The notes under the pieces are model-generated. The model searched no databases. It was not told the DNA's origin and worked only from the letters and a program-made list of their open reading frames with translations. Of a DNA stretch of 64,000 nucleotides, positions 45,069-57,848 are shown piece by piece. Source of the stretch: Litoditis marina. Taxonomy: Eukaryota > Nematoda > Chromadorea > Rhabditida > Rhabditidae. The position numbers were made by a program, and so were the translations under genes. The DNA is taken from the NCBI GenBank assembly GCA_964036275.1, contig OZ038440.1, forward strand, positions 11,755,690 through 11,819,689, in the 5' to 3' direction. Positions within the stretch are counted from its first letter, which is position 1, and each line of letters opens with the position of its first letter.

Positions 45069-46831
45069 TTAGTAAAAAGTGGGGGAACCAACAAATGTGT
45101 GAGTTCTGTTTGGTTTGACCTCTATATCAGCAAAAAATGTATTTCAATGAGTGTCTCGAACAGGAAACAGTTCCCAACAACTTTGCTGATTCAGTGATCA
45201 CTTTGTTGTTCAAGAAAGGAAATCCTCTTGATATCAAGAATTTCCGCCCAATCTCTCTATTGTCGACAGTTTACAAAGTCTTTACTACTGTTCTTTGTCG
45301 TAGAATGGAAAGAGACTTGGAGGATAACCAGCCAGCAGAGCAAGCAGGTTTTCGTAAACAGTTCTGAACGATAGACCACGTGTTTGCCGTACGTGAGCTC
45401 ATGCAAAAATCATGTGAATACCGCTTTCCTCTGTACATGGCGTTCGTTGATTATCGCAAAGCATTCGACTCAGTCGAGTTTGACTCAGTGTGGACAGCTC
45501 TTTCCAACCAAGGGGTTAACACGAAGATAATCAATACAATAAAAGCAGTTTATGCAAAAGCGCAGGTTCATGTCAGGATAGGTACCGACAAAGCACCAGT
45601 AGTGGTTCAGCGAGGAGTTCGACAGGGAGATACCATATCCCCAATGTTGTTCTCTGCTGTTGTCGAAGAAGTCTTCCGCGTCCTTGACTGGGATGAGTAC
45701 GGTATTCCGATCAGTGGCACAAGACTCACTAATCTCCGCTTTGCTGATGACATTGTTGTTTTTTATCAGTGTCCTCAAGAACTTCAGCAAATGTTACAAG
45801 AGCTGTCAGAGGCCAGCAAGAGAGTGGGCCTCACAATCAATCATGAAAAGACATTGGTGATGTCAAACTACACTGAAACACCTATCACTGTCGATGGATT
45901 GATCCTACCCTATTGTGAAAAGTTCATTTATCTTGGACACCGTCTCTCGTTTGAGCTGAACGATACGCCTGAAATACAACGTCGAATTCGTGCGGGTTGG
46001 TGTGCTTTCAATCGATACTATCAATTTCTCACAAGTCGTACCGTTTCATTGGCGCTGAAACGTAAGGTCTACCAGGCATGCATAGAACCAGCGATTCTGT
46101 ATGGCTGTGAGAAATGGGTACTCCGTCTCAAAGATCATTCTGCCTTGATTACTGGTCAGCGGAGAATGAGAAAAATGATTGGTGTGACTCTTTTCGATCG
46201 TCATACCAACGAGTGGCTTTCGAGAACAGTGCGACTACCAGACATTCGTGAACGTGCTGCCATGAGAAAATGGTCGTGGGCAGGACACGTCAGCCGCATG
46301 GAAAAGGATCGTTGGGCGAAAACGATGGTGGAATGGTGTCCAATTGACGCACCAAGACCCCCGGGACGACCAAAACAAAGATGGAGAGATGAGTTCGAAG
46401 AAGCTGTCGGAAGAAACTGGATGAGGATCGCTAGAGAATAGATGCACACTTGGAAAGATAAAATGTTGCGGCGAATTGTACAGATTCTGATCCCGTAATA
46501 AACTATTGTATTGTATTGTATCAGCAAAAAGTGAACGATACGAATCGCTGTGATACTGTAGCAGTAGTATTCTGCAAAAATAGAACGATACCAATGTTGC
46601 ACAGTGGTTCAGGAAACTCGCATAACATTTCGGAAATTGCCGAAGGGTATTTCATGTGTACTTCAATGACATGCGTGCGTTGTGAACCATTGTGCAACAT
46701 TGGTATGGTTCTATTTTTGCAGAATACTTCTGCTACAGTATCACAGCAGTTCGTATCGTTCACTTTTTGCTGATATAGAGGTCAAACCAAACAGAACTCA
46801 CACATTTGTTGGTTCCCCCACTTTTTACGAA
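45069..46831 (+). mobile_element. Foldback element, family I, split by an RTE-like insertion, unit 2
   Basis: Same as 19,943-21,704: ends TTAGTAAAAAGTGGGGG and complement of TTCGTAAAAAGTGGGGG, long arms meeting near 46,640-46,670. Confidence 0.8.
45137..46518 (+). pseudogene. 5'-truncated RTE-like reverse transcriptase remnant, unit 2
   Basis: One frame runs from 45,137 to 46,441, broken only by TGA at 45,365-45,367 (shared with unit 1), then ends at a TAG (46,439-46,441) where unit 1 has AAG. It keeps FVDYRKAFDSV, RQGDTISPMLF, FADDI and the RPPGRPKQRWRDEF tail. It lacks the frameshift of unit 1, so that mutation came after the duplication. Target duplications TATCAGCAAAAA are at 45,125-45,136 and 46,519-46,530. 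No endonuclease domain. Confidence 0.9.
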
Positions 46832-47525
46832 TTGTTCTCTTTTTGCTAGTTGTACTCCTACAACTTCTTATGTTGCCTATTCACAGAGTGGATCTTGTGA
46901 ACTCAATATATTATTATGGAAATCTTTGTTTTGTGTGTGCACGAAGCCGAATGCAGACCATAAAATTGCTGGTGTTGTAATATATGTGTTCCCATGAGTC
47001 AAAATGTTCGAAATTTCGCACAGATGTCATAAAAGTTGGTTCAACCTGATTTCCAAAACATGGTGCCATTATTATCGAATGGCGCCAAACGCGGGCGCCT
47101 ATTGGCGCCAAATGAGAACGACGCTAGCGAAGTAGGGTAACGACCGCATTCGTTCACAGAGGTCAGAACTATACATTCAGTTGACAAGCGGATTGAGTAT
47201 CCACATTCTTTGACATTTGGCGCCAAAAAGCCCGTTTATCCGCCAATTGGCGCCAAATCTGAAAATATTGTTTCTGAACAAAAAATCGTCGGAAACTGTG
47301 CTAATTGGTCAAAACCGTTCATTCGAGTTCTTTTCCACCAATTGGAGTAACATGTATGATTATTTATTCACAAAGCTCAGATTTTTATGAAATAGGTGAA
47401 AAGGGTTTGTGGTTTTTACAAGTTTCGCCAATCACGCCAATTTTAGAGGTCAATTGGCGCCAAAAATAATTTGAAAAACCAGGATCACACCGTTTGAGAA
47501 CTCGAACCTCGCCCAGTAATCAGAA
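46832..47525. mobile_element. GGCGCC-rich body of a family I Helitron-like element, units 2-3
   Basis: Nearly identical to 21,705-22,398, with the same six GGCGCC cores. Interrupted by the family II element at 47,526. Confidence 0.65.
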
Positions 47526-48404
47526 TTTGTATAAAAAACGAATGTAAAGTGAAAAACGATTAGCTTTTGAGATTGAACTGCATGGAATTTAGAAAAGGAG
47601 GTCAATAACTCGAGAGGGAAATGAAAAATCTAATCTCGCATGTTTCATGAGTCTAAAACATTTTGGTTTTCTACTGAGAACGAACTTGCAGCAAACAAAC
47701 ATTAGTTGAAACGTCCGAATATGATAATTTCTCACCACTGTTAACTGATTCAAAACTGTTAACAGAACACAATATTCATGAAAAAGTGGGGGCCCAACGA
47801 ATGTGAGATTTGTCTTCTGCTGTGCGCCCCTTAGACAACTACTCTCAAATGGAGCAGTTACTGCTACAAAAACCGGAAAATACTTATATACTCAAGTATA
47901 ACTGTTCATTACAAACATACAAAAGTCGTAAAATATTTTCTCAAACCTGTAAACTAGAATCTACAAGTCACAGCTGCGAAAGAGAGAACAACTGTTGAAT
48001 AATATGACAAACGTTAAAGCACCTAGAATTGAAGTAATGACAAAAAAGCCAACCATTGTGCACAAAACCAGGAACTCTATAATTGAGTACTTTGAGTTAA
48101 CATCTGTGATTTGTAGATTCTAGTTTACAGGTTTGAGAAAATATTTTACGACTTTTGTATGTTTGTAATGAACAGTTATACTTGAGTATATAAGTATTTT
48201 CCGGTTTTTGTAGCAGTAACTGCTCCATTTGAGAGTAGTTGTCTAAGGGGCGCACAGCAGAAGACAAATCCCACATTCGTTGGGCCCCCACTTTTTCATG
48301 AATTTTTCTCTTTTTGTACACATGCCGTAGGTATGTGGTAGGTTTTATCTGTACGGTGCAGATAAAATTGTTTTCTTAATGAACCACTTGTCAAGCATTA
48401 CCAT

Positions 48405-48880
48405 CATTCGAAAAAAATATGACGTCAACATTGCAGTTCTGAAAACTTACTTTATCTGTCCTTCAGAGTCCCAGAATACGTCATATTTGAATGAAGTTTC
48501 AACGTGAATTGACCATTTTTAAGTAACTTTCAGCATTCGAAAACATATTTCATGACAATTTTTTTTAAAGTTGACGTAATCTGGCCTTCTGAATTCTAGA
48601 ATAAGTCATAATTAGATATAGTTTTATCGTTAATATACCATTTTTAAGATATTTTCAGCATTTGAAAATATATGTGACGTCAACTTTGCACTTTTCAAAA
48701 ATGACGTCATCTGGTGTCCAGAATCCCGGAATACGTTACTCTTAGATTGAGTTTCACCGGTAATTGACCCTTTCTAAGATATTACCATCATTTGAAAATA
48801 TATGTGACGTCAACTTTGCACTTTTCAAAAATGACGTCATCCGAGCTCCAGAATCCTCGACGACGTCATCAGTAGAAGAC
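48405..48880. repeat. About four diverged 125-130 bp tandem repeats with TGACGTCA-type sites
   Basis: Units start CATTCGAAA or CATTTGAAA at 48,405, 48,534, 48,659 and 48,789. Each has a GACGTCAACTTTGCA-like segment, a GACGTCATC-like segment, a CCAGAATCC block and an AATTGACC block. The last two are closest to each other. Confidence 0.85.
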
Positions 48881-49170
48881 TTACATCTAAATCGATGTCA
48901 GTTCATGTCGTGGTATCATACTTCAAATTTTACTTGAATTGGTTAGGACTGAGCTGAGTTATAACGCAATTTGATTTACCCCGACAGAGAGGGCGAGAGA
49001 GTGCACGAAATGAAGAGACGCAGAGACATTTTCAAAGACCTATAACTTGATGAAAAATAATTTTTTTCGAAAAAAAGTTTGCGCCCCCAAAGTTTGAGTG
49101 GGGTATCTATCGTGTCCCAAATTTTCAGTCAAATCGGTTTACACATAAAAATATCCCAGGAGTGCGCACC

Positions 49171-49171
<1 letters not shown>

Positions 49172-49230
<59 letters not shown>
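49172..49230. repeat. CA dinucleotide microsatellite
   Basis: About 29 uninterrupted CA units inside the nested Helitron-like element. The poly His-Thr frame across it is an artefact. Confidence 0.98.
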
Positions 49231-49235
<5 letters not shown>

Positions 49236-50051
49236 ACGACGGAAGTTGGCGGTCTGCATGAAGCGCATAACGTCATAACTCGGCTCAAACTCAATCAATT
49301 TCGTTCAAATTTCGAACATAGCTTGTAAATGTGCCATAGAAAATCAGCAAATCATAAAAAGTTTCGATTTGCACAATTGGACCTTTTTGAGAGTGAACTA
49401 AAAAAATGAAAGCGCGCATTAGCCGGACCAAAGACAAATCTCGCACAGCGCTTCGCGCTGCGCGCGATACTAGTGAACAGAATATTTACGTGAAAATAGC
49501 GTTCTAATGAGGAATGGTGCACTTTGTCTTTCTCTTCACGTTTGTGAGTTCAGCTGTGTTTAACATGTTTCACGTGACTGTGCGATTGATTGACAGTTTA
49601 GCTTATTTTTGTTTCAGATAGGTTTTCAGTGTTAGCGGAATGTTCTCAAAGGTGAGCACTTATTTTCTGATTTAGTTTGTCAGGATGATCATGAAAATTG
49701 CGAGATTAGATTTTTCATTTCCCTCTCGAGTTATTGACCTCCTTTTCTACATTCCATGCAGTTCAATCTCAAAAGCTAATCGTTTTTCACTTTACATTCG
49801 TTTTTTTATACAAATTGACCTCTTTTTCTATATTTCCGAAGGAAATAATGAATTAATAGATATGAAATGAAGACATCTCATCAATTATTGCTTTTTGAAA
49901 GTTTATTCAACTCAACAGGTGAAACTTTGTTGATTTGTAAAGCATGAACCGCGTTACAAGTTCCGTTTCTTTTCTATTTCTACCCGGAACCATAATCAAT
50001 CCTTGATGTCGGGCAGCGTACGTGTGGCACTGTCCTTTGCTTTCATTTCCT

Positions 50052-50124
50052 CGTGGCGATTTGGCTCAGTCGGCAGAGCAGCGCACTACAGCCCAGTAGG
50101 CCGAGGGTTCGAGTCCTTTCACGA
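50052..50124 (+). other. tRNA-like segment with A and B boxes, unit 3
   Basis: A box TGGCTCAGTCGG (50,062-50,073) and B box GGTTCGAGTCC (50,106-50,116), identical to the unit 2 copy. Not a foldable full tRNA. Confidence 0.6.
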
Positions 50125-50755
50125 ACTCCATTTCTGTTTTTGTTTGATCAACCTTTTTATGGAGTTAGGATCTCTTCAGATTAGCACAATTGCTTTTCCA
50201 ATATATTTTAATCTATTCAAACTACAAAAAAGCGAAGCAACAGCTCACTGCGCACACTCCACACATCTAGAAGTAATTGTCAAAGCAGCTAAGAGCAATG
50301 TTTCCAGGGCCATAAAATGGCTCAATGTCCACCGATTGGTCCCAGATTTCATATTTACACATAACTCTGCTGTTTCTAACTATATTCCAAATTGCAGACG
50401 AATCGGTTGAATTCGTCCGTTTTGCGGTCGCCACGCGGCCGCTGTCGGAAGCCATTTTTGCGAGACAATTTTAAGAATAACTGTAGAATCACTAGTCGCA
50501 CATTGCAAATCGAATAGCTCAATGATAGAGCCTTTCCTCCTCTATCTCTCTCTATCAAAATCTCAAAAGTCCGTTCAGGAGTTTTGAGAAAATGGCATTA
50601 AACCACTTTTGAAAGTCCGCAATGTTGTGATCAAAAACTAATCTGCGCAGCGCTCCGCGCTGCGCGCGATGTTTGATAGTCACCATGTTCCTAATTTCAT
50701 TCTGATTGTTCTAATCAATGAGTGATTGTACTAGTACAACTAGCAAAAAGAGAAC

Positions 50756-51091
50756 AATAAGTAAAAAGTGGGGGACCAGGAAGTGTGTGAGTTCTGTTCG
50801 GTTTCACCGTTTTCAGCAAAAAGTGAACAATACGAGGTAGGGAGTGTGCAACAAAAATAGCACGATACATACTTTGCACAACGGTTCACAAAAAAACATT
50901 TATTACAAAAATCCTAATTTTAGCGTGAGTGTATGAGTGGTTTAACGTACGTACGTTGTGAACCGTTGTGCAAACCTATGTATCGTGCTATTTTTGTTGC
51001 ACACTCCCTACCTCGTATTGTTCACTTTTTGCTGAAAACGGTGAAACCGAACAGAACTCACACACTCCTGGTCCCCCACTTTTTACTTATT
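50756..51091. repeat. Foldback element fragment, family I, unit 3
   Basis: Same structure as 23,937-24,272. The next 300 bp to 51,391 hold nothing recognisable. Confidence 0.85.
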
Positions 51092-51391
51092 CATATTAAT
51101 ATTATAAAGCCCGAGATACGCAGTCAGAGATCATCAGTTCAACTTACTCTTTGATAACATTCCATAGGAAGAAATGGTTGAAAGTAAACCAGAATACCTG
51201 TTGCATCCAAACTGTAATGAGCGATAAATTGATAATTAGCAAACAATCTCAGAACGAACAAACGTTGCAGACTTTCATGAATGTGGTCTGTTTCAAAATG
51301 GATAGTGCGGTTACCCAATCCAACTTTTCAATTAACCCAAAATTTCACTGACTAAAACAATAGGCTGCGAGAGTGCGTAGATTTGTATAAG

Positions 51392-51523
51392 TTGGCCTCC
51401 GAATGAACACAGCAAAATGCGTTTCTTCCGAATGAACACAGCAAAAACAACAACACAACAAAAGTTCACCCCCCAAGTTGGCCCCCGAATGAACACAGCA
51501 AAAACAACAACACAACAAAAATT
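51392..51523. repeat. Short version of the minisatellite, unit 3
   Basis: About 1.5 units with the GAATGAACACAGCAAAA motif, as in unit 2. Confidence 0.9.
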
Positions 51524-53440
51524 CGTCATGCTCGCTTTTAAGGAACACTCGAATCCTACCTTCAGAGGTTAGCATTGTCTGAAACAACGATTCACTTCCG
51601 TACCTGACTTCTTCGACCAATCCAGTACTTTCCAGTGTCCGATTCTCGGTCGACTGACCGTAGGAGTGGTCAAGACAGAAAGCGGTGTGAAATATGGTCT
51701 GCAAATTGCCTTCATAAACCTGTATACAAGTGTGAAAACGACTGTTTGGCATACAAAAAACGTCATTTCCGATTTATTATCGCTGTAATATTCTCGGCAA
51801 ATTCAGAAAAGAGAACTGCGGTTCAACCAAAAAGTGCTGGTTTGCTTGCAAAACGTAAATTTGTTGTTCACTTCCAAGCACTTTCCTTCACGTGAGAATA
51901 CAATAAAGATGAAACACGTTCGCAATAAACGCTGTCTTCCATCTAAATTAAACTTGCTTGATTATATAGAGTTCTACGTATACATTGCAGGAAAATCTGG
52001 CGGCGTAGCGATCCCCACTAATGTCCATGAGATCACCTCATGAGCTATTCACACGAAATTCTCATTAGATCCTATTGATTGCTAGGCTACCACATTAAAA
52101 GTTCACGATCAGTTCATGAGGTATCTCATGAGAAACTCATATAAACTTATCTCATGAGAAATCATAGAAAGCCTACGCCGCCAGCAAAGGATTGTGGTTT
52201 GAGTATTTGCCCCAGTAGTAATGACAAATGAGCGCAACTGCGGAATCAGTATGATTAGAGAATTCAGAACTACCATCGTGTGAAAACTCTTGAGCTGATT
52301 TCGCAAAAAGCGAAATAATGCATGAGATCGCAACGCTCGCTCCCACTTTGAGGTCATTGAATGAACTTTCACTAAAACTTTACAGAAGGGCAGATTCAGA
52401 TACTAGGTATTCCAGAGAGACCACAACACTTTCAAGTTATCTGGGAAGGAGAACTCTTCTGAAAACATGGCGGCGCACTTATTTATACGAAACATTTTAC
52501 GAAAGTCCTGGAGTTTGCTAGCTCGCCTGAGGATGGGGTAGTTGATGCAACCTAATGTACGGACGTCATACGTACTTTAGGTTGTTAATGGGCAAACTTT
52601 GAAGAACGCATGTATTATACATTTATACACCGATTAGTCCTGATGATAGGCAAGAACAAACCCTATATACCGTGGCTCTAATTCCTCTGTGTTTACAGTG
52701 TCATTCCCTTGCTTCCCAATCGTAATTCGTAAATTGAGCCGTGTTTCGAGATGCACGTTGATTTTAATACCCTACGCAGGTTAACAGTGATAACATTTCA
52801 AACTTTCGTATGAGTTATTCAAGCTTTGTTGGCTAGATAACTCTTTCTATTTACCTTATAATTGCTGTTTCTATAAAAACCAAAAGTGAAACCTTGTGGT
52901 TCCCAGCCTTTCCCCATCCACAGGTGTCCGTTAATTGTTCACAGCCTTATTTCCTCCCAATCCCAATAAGCAAATCTATCCTAACTCGATAGCTAATTAG
53001 GAAAAGTACCGCCCTTGGATAACAATCACCAGAGTACTCAGTTATATATATTATAGTTGTTCGACTATACCCAGTTTGGCTCTGTCTTTTTCAATGATTA
53101 GTTTCTCCAAAAATGTATGCAATCTTCGCTACGTACTATCCCTCTTTACAATCGTTTCAACAGTATGAAATTGAAATACCACGAGCGCTATACAAAGAGA
53201 TTTATTGTCTTTTTCGCTCCCTTTACTTCTTTCTCATGATAACTGAACCCCATTCAGCACTATTCTAGAACATGTCGGAGATTTACTCCATTTCTACCTG
53301 GTAGAAGTATTTTAGTGGCTCTTGTCTCTATTTCGAACTGAAGTTTTAGGCTCCTACAATCGAAACGGTTTCCAGTTGTGCTCAAATTGTTCAAACTATA
53401 AATATTGTACAGTGAAACAGAAAAAATTTCAGTTTCCGGA
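51524..53440. other. Upstream region of the plus BTB gene, unit 3
   Basis: Near-identical to 24,705-26,621, with the CTGGCGGCGTAG MITE at 51,997-52,184. No gene supported. Confidence 0.6.
51997..52184. mobile_element. Short MITE with CTGGCGGCGTAG termini, unit 3
   Basis: Perfect 12-bp terminal inverted repeats, 188 bp, same as unit 2. Confidence 0.75.
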
Positions 53441-54967
53441 ATGACATATTTCCAAGAAGTCCCATTGAGCTACACTGACTGTGGTCACGAAGTATTAGAC
53501 GAAGAATACCAGGTATGGGGCTTTCGGAACACTTAGTACTAGTATTAGAAAATCGAATTAAAAATGTATAAACTCAAACTTTCTCGAAGACCTTATACGC
53601 ACTGAAAGTTATGTATTTCTACTGTGAACGTTTTATTCAGAATCAAAACACATATATTCAGAGAACTAATGAGAACTCCAAGCGTTCTATGATGATCTAG
53701 CAACACATACAGCATACTTGAAAGCATCAATTACAGAAGTAATCTCAAGTTCATTATTAACTGTTGTGAAGAAGATGTTGTGAGCTATTATCATGGTCAT
53801 ATATGAGTTTAGTCATACACGAAGTGTTGATCATTTTCTGTGTAGTTTCATACTAAACTTTGAACAGCTATAGTTCATGCGCTTCCAACGAAAAGCTACT
53901 GGATCAAACTATAAAAAGCGGCGGGATAGGAAGATATGCACTGTTTTCTTCTTCATTGGTTCGTTGAGAGCGCCCTATATACATTTCTCGTTTATCTACA
54001 TAATGCATATCTTTCTTTCAGACCGTGTTCACAGTGCCTTCGAACCTGCGTACATTTCGAGTCGACGTGAGAGACGGTGTGTTCTACGTGGACGAACATC
54101 ATCTCTCCAATCTATCTGATGTCTTCAGAACAATGATGGTCGAAGGACCGTTCAGAGAAGGTATGTACAACGAGGCGTATAAATATACCCAAAAGTTTGA
54201 TATATGCGTCATTTATCTTCAACCTTTTCACCTTTTACACGTTAATCATTTCTCATTGTGCTTTTTTGTATTTTTCAGTTTCTCAGTTGTAGTTTAATGC
54301 TGCGTACTTGCGTACTCATAATGCATCTTTAAAAACATTGCGGAATTCATATAGCACTTCACGTGAGAAAGGTTTTCCCTCTCTGCCTTCTCTCTGTATC
54401 AACTAACTCTGAGTACATGTGATTGAAAACTCCGATACCTTTATTTGATCCTGCTTCTCCTGCTTTGCTCACTATTTCGCCACCCTGTCTTCTTCCTCCT
54501 ACTAAGACTTGACAGCATGTCAACGCATATTCTAGGCTATGTTTCACCACTTTGGAGTTATCGAAAAAAACGACAAATTTCTGTTAGCGTTTCTTCACTT
54601 TCATATGAATGAAACGTTTATGGACTTCTCATGTTTGCTCTAAGAAATATTTATCAGGAAATCTTGGCATCATGCCAACGAGTTTCAGCGAGAATGAAAC
54701 GAACTATATAGTATACATATTAGGAAGCACCCAATAACCCTCTACCTTTTCAGTGACAGAAAGAAGGGCAGTTTTTCACGAGGAGTCTGCTGCAGATTTC
54801 CATATCCTGCTTCAGGCTACATGTCCCTATGAGATGGGAATTTCTCCGAAGGAAGTTGAAAGTAGGTCACATAAAATTTGTCACATGAAATTTGTAGTTC
54901 ACCCCTTGAATACATACCGATCACAAAAACGAAAGAATGACTTCCTGCCCGAATGGTTATTTAGTTA

Positions 54968-55333
54968 CAATACAATACAATACAAACTTTATTTTTCTCC
55001 CGTATCACTGAGTGTTGTGTGAAGGTGTTGTTGGCGTCAAAAGGGCGCTGGGAGTTGGAGGAAAAAAGTCTTCTAGGAAGACAACGGCTATCCTCCAAGA
55101 GGCTGTCTGTTACATTCAGGTTGCAAGTCTAAAGTAGATAATTTACGTTTAAAATACAATTACACACTACTATCAAAACAAGGCAAGAGGGATAAACAGG
55201 TTCTTTACTTTACAAAAGGTTGTCAGAACCACTAAGGAATAAACCATCGATTATTGTTTAAGATATGTTCGTGGGGTCAAGTTAACTGGTAACAAGGTGG
55301 TAGTTAACAAGGTATAAAGTCTAACAGTTTATA
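54968..55333 (-). mobile_element. SINE-like insertion in intron 3, unit 3
   Basis: Same as 6390-6755 with the ACAAT-rich end and TAGTTA flanks. Confidence 0.45.
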
Positions 55334-57034
55334 TAGTTAAAACTAGCATCGAGTCTCTACGAAGCATATTTGCAGTTGAGAATGTGCTCACTCTGCTCCA
55401 ACTGGCTGATCGATACCTCATCCTTCCTCTACAGGCGTCCTGTATGAACTTTTTACGGAAAAGAGGAATGTAAGTTCGTTCAGCAGTGTTTGGTTCTCGA
55501 TTGAATGCACATTAATTTCTTCCGTTGGATTTAATGATTGGTTATTTTCCAGGAGCTTTAGCGCCAAATTAAATACCTTGTTTTTGAAACAAAACATGAC
55601 GTATATCATAAACCCAAACACTTGTTTATTTATATTGGAATAAAAATTGGCTTGTTTCCGTGGAAAACTTCAATATTCCAGTTCACGGTTACCGGCGGAC
55701 CAACTAGTGGATGTTTTCAATGTTGTACTCCGAATACAATCCACACGAACTAAAGAGCACTACTTTGTGGCGACGGTGGTAAGTAGTCTTTGACCTATTG
55801 ACCTATTGTCGATCAATATCAGAACATACTGATTTATTACGTGTCATACCGATAATCGAAGATGTGTGTGTCAGTTTTTGATGTGTCAAAATTTTCGTTC
55901 CGGTTTTTAACTCTTTCATGCAAACGGTCAGTTCGGACTTGACGAAGAATGGTTGAATTTATATTAAGAAGACTAAAACTGTCTAATTTATATTCATTGT
56001 TGTTGATTAGAATTGTGTGGGAGAAATCTGAAACTATCAACTGAAACGCTTAAGCAACAAACAAAAAATAAATTTCTATAATCAGTAATCACCCATGTTT
56101 CAGATATTACGTGGTTTGGTGAAACGAATCTTCTTGGAGAGCGACGACCTATTGAAAACGTGTGATGACGTCACTCGAGAAGACGTCGAACAGATAGTGA
56201 ACAGGTAAGCCGAGTTCGGAGATGAGACTATACTAGTATACTTTTGCTAGAGGATTACGGCACGTTCATCCCACACTGCGTCTCTGCTCTAGCGCACTAC
56301 GACACTAGTATCCCTGCAGGATGTGAGAACAGAGATATAGACTTTTTCATTCCTACTGGAGACTCCTACAGTGGAATTTCGAAACTTACTGCCCGCTTTT
56401 CTCACTTATTTTCGGTCTGAATGGAGCAATTTTCAGCTTCACAACAGCCTTCGGAAAGTTTGTGAGGTTACTGTAGGAGTCTCAGTAGAGATGGTGTGAA
56501 CTATACAGCGTATGTTTGAAGAGACGCAGGTTGGGATAGAAAGACCGGGTTGTTCACGACACATTTCGATCATTGTACACGACTCCTAAGTCCGAGGGAT
56601 CAAACTACAAAAATGTCATCCAGGGCTTTCAATACTGATACAATGAGATTTACGATGCAGGTCGCTTATAGTAAACATAGAATTTCCAACCATAAATTCA
56701 ATTGTGTGTGGTGAGAAGGGTGAATAACTTAAAATAGTCCATATGTGTAAATCTATTACCTATTGATTGGCGATCAAGAATATTACTAGGAGAGATAATG
56801 TGAATAATACAAAAACTGTGTAATTGCTATTTCAATTTCAGTGTCAGTCGCCTGAATCATAATCAGACCAGGACAACCTGTCGACCCAAGAGAAGAAAGT
56901 GCGAACGTTGCAATGTCCCCGACGAAACCAGTGGGTTCTACATATGTTTTCGTTTCACAGTTTCTTGAAGCACAACTTTCACTCAACAACAGGTTCAATT
57001 TGATTCTGACTGTCATCCTGTATTTGTTCACAAG

Positions 57035-57155
57035 TTGAAGAAGGACGATTATGTGGTCCAATCGCAACGTTTCAGTCCTATATACTGCAATACATTAAAT
57101 TGCAGTTTAAAGGACCGTTGGCACGAGATTGGTCCACATAATTGTACTTCTTCAA
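57035..57155. mobile_element. 121-bp MITE (TTGAAGAAG termini), plus arm of unit 3
   Basis: Same as 8452-8572. Confidence 0.8.
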
Positions 57156-57842
57156 GATGGCTTTGGTTACTTGGTTTTTTGGTTAAGCTAGATCATTGAT
57201 AATATTAGTATTGGGTGCAAACAGATGTAGCGGTTTATCAACATACAGGTAAAAACTAACATGATAACCACGAATACATAATTTCAAAAACGACGAACGC
57301 GTTGAGGCGGTCGATAAGTGTTTTTCCTATTTTTATAATCATTGTGTAACTTAGCGTTGGTGTGTCTCAGAGTGTGTCCTTCACCATTTCTCGAAAATTT
57401 GAGCAGGAATTAGAATTATACTGTAAATTTTGTGTTGGGAATAACAAAATCGCCGTATATGCCTGCTTTGAAAAACTCGAACCCTGTAACACGTTTACAT
57501 TCTCTGATAATAATAGTAATAATTTTCTAACAATAATATGTTTTTCATTCCAGTCTCGATCGAATTGGAATGCTCTGGATGTAGTCATTCTATGTGCTCA
57601 GTTTGTCTCCAGGAGCCCTGCGACTCCTTGCTAATTACCTGGCTCACGGACCTACTCCACGAAAACGCTCCCAAAAGAAGCCCCAGGGTCTAATACAGGA
57701 AGTTTGACAAATATCAACTATTTCATCATTGTATGTAGAGACTTATTTACTTTTCCAGTTTACTTTCTCTTTTTCTATTGTATTTGTATTCACCTAATGG
57801 AAAATCAACGAAACCCACGTTTAACTTGATTTGTTGTGATAA

Positions 57843-57848
57843 AATAAA
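57843..57848 (+). terminator. AATAAA polyadenylation signal of the plus gene, unit 3
   Basis: 150 bp after the TAA of exon 9, as in the other units. Confidence 0.45.

Larger units (their letters stand above)
47775..49467 (+). mobile_element. Nested Helitron-like (HINE-type) element with long 5' foldback
   Basis: Starts TTCATGAAAAAGTGGGGG after an A. GAGATTTGTCTT (47,805-47,816) is inverted as AAGACAAATCTC (49,431-49,442) just before the CAGCGCTTCGCGCTG hairpin. It ends in A at 49,467, followed by T. The empty site at 22,650 (CAATA then TACTAG) shows insertion between A and T with no duplication. The first 528 bp are a perfect-looking foldback (47,775-47,971 against 48,111-48,302). It also holds a 127-bp tandem repeat and a CA microsatellite. 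No transposase. Confidence 0.85.
47526..50669 (+). mobile_element. Helitron-like family II element, unit 3, split by a nested family I-like element
   Basis: Same 5' end (TTTGTATAAAAAACG), inverted 120-bp segments (47,526-47,645 and about 49,699-49,820), tRNA-like block and 3' hairpin as 22,399-23,850. It is interrupted at 47,775-49,467. The unit 2 copy gives the uninterrupted sequence near 22,650. Confidence 0.75.
53441..57693 (+). pseudogene. BTB/POZ protein with Cys-rich C-terminus, plus copy of unit 3 (in-frame TGA in exon 7)
   Basis: Exons 53,441-53,512, 54,022-54,160, 54,754-54,861, 55,376-55,469, 55,682-55,778, 56,104-56,204, 56,842-about 57,013, 57,371-57,485 and 57,554-57,693. Exons 1-6 are open and encode the BTB/POZ domain and helical linker. 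Exon 7 carries KRRKCERC and then the shared TGA at 56,966-56,968, giving 245 aa. Exon 8 (C-x2-C-x10-C) and exon 9 (CSGCSHSMCSVC, TAA at 57,691) are intact and in phase with each other, so only the one TGA separates this copy from a full product. AATAAA follows at 57,843. The SINE-like insertion (about 54,968-55,333) and the intron 6 foldback are present. Confidence 0.75.
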
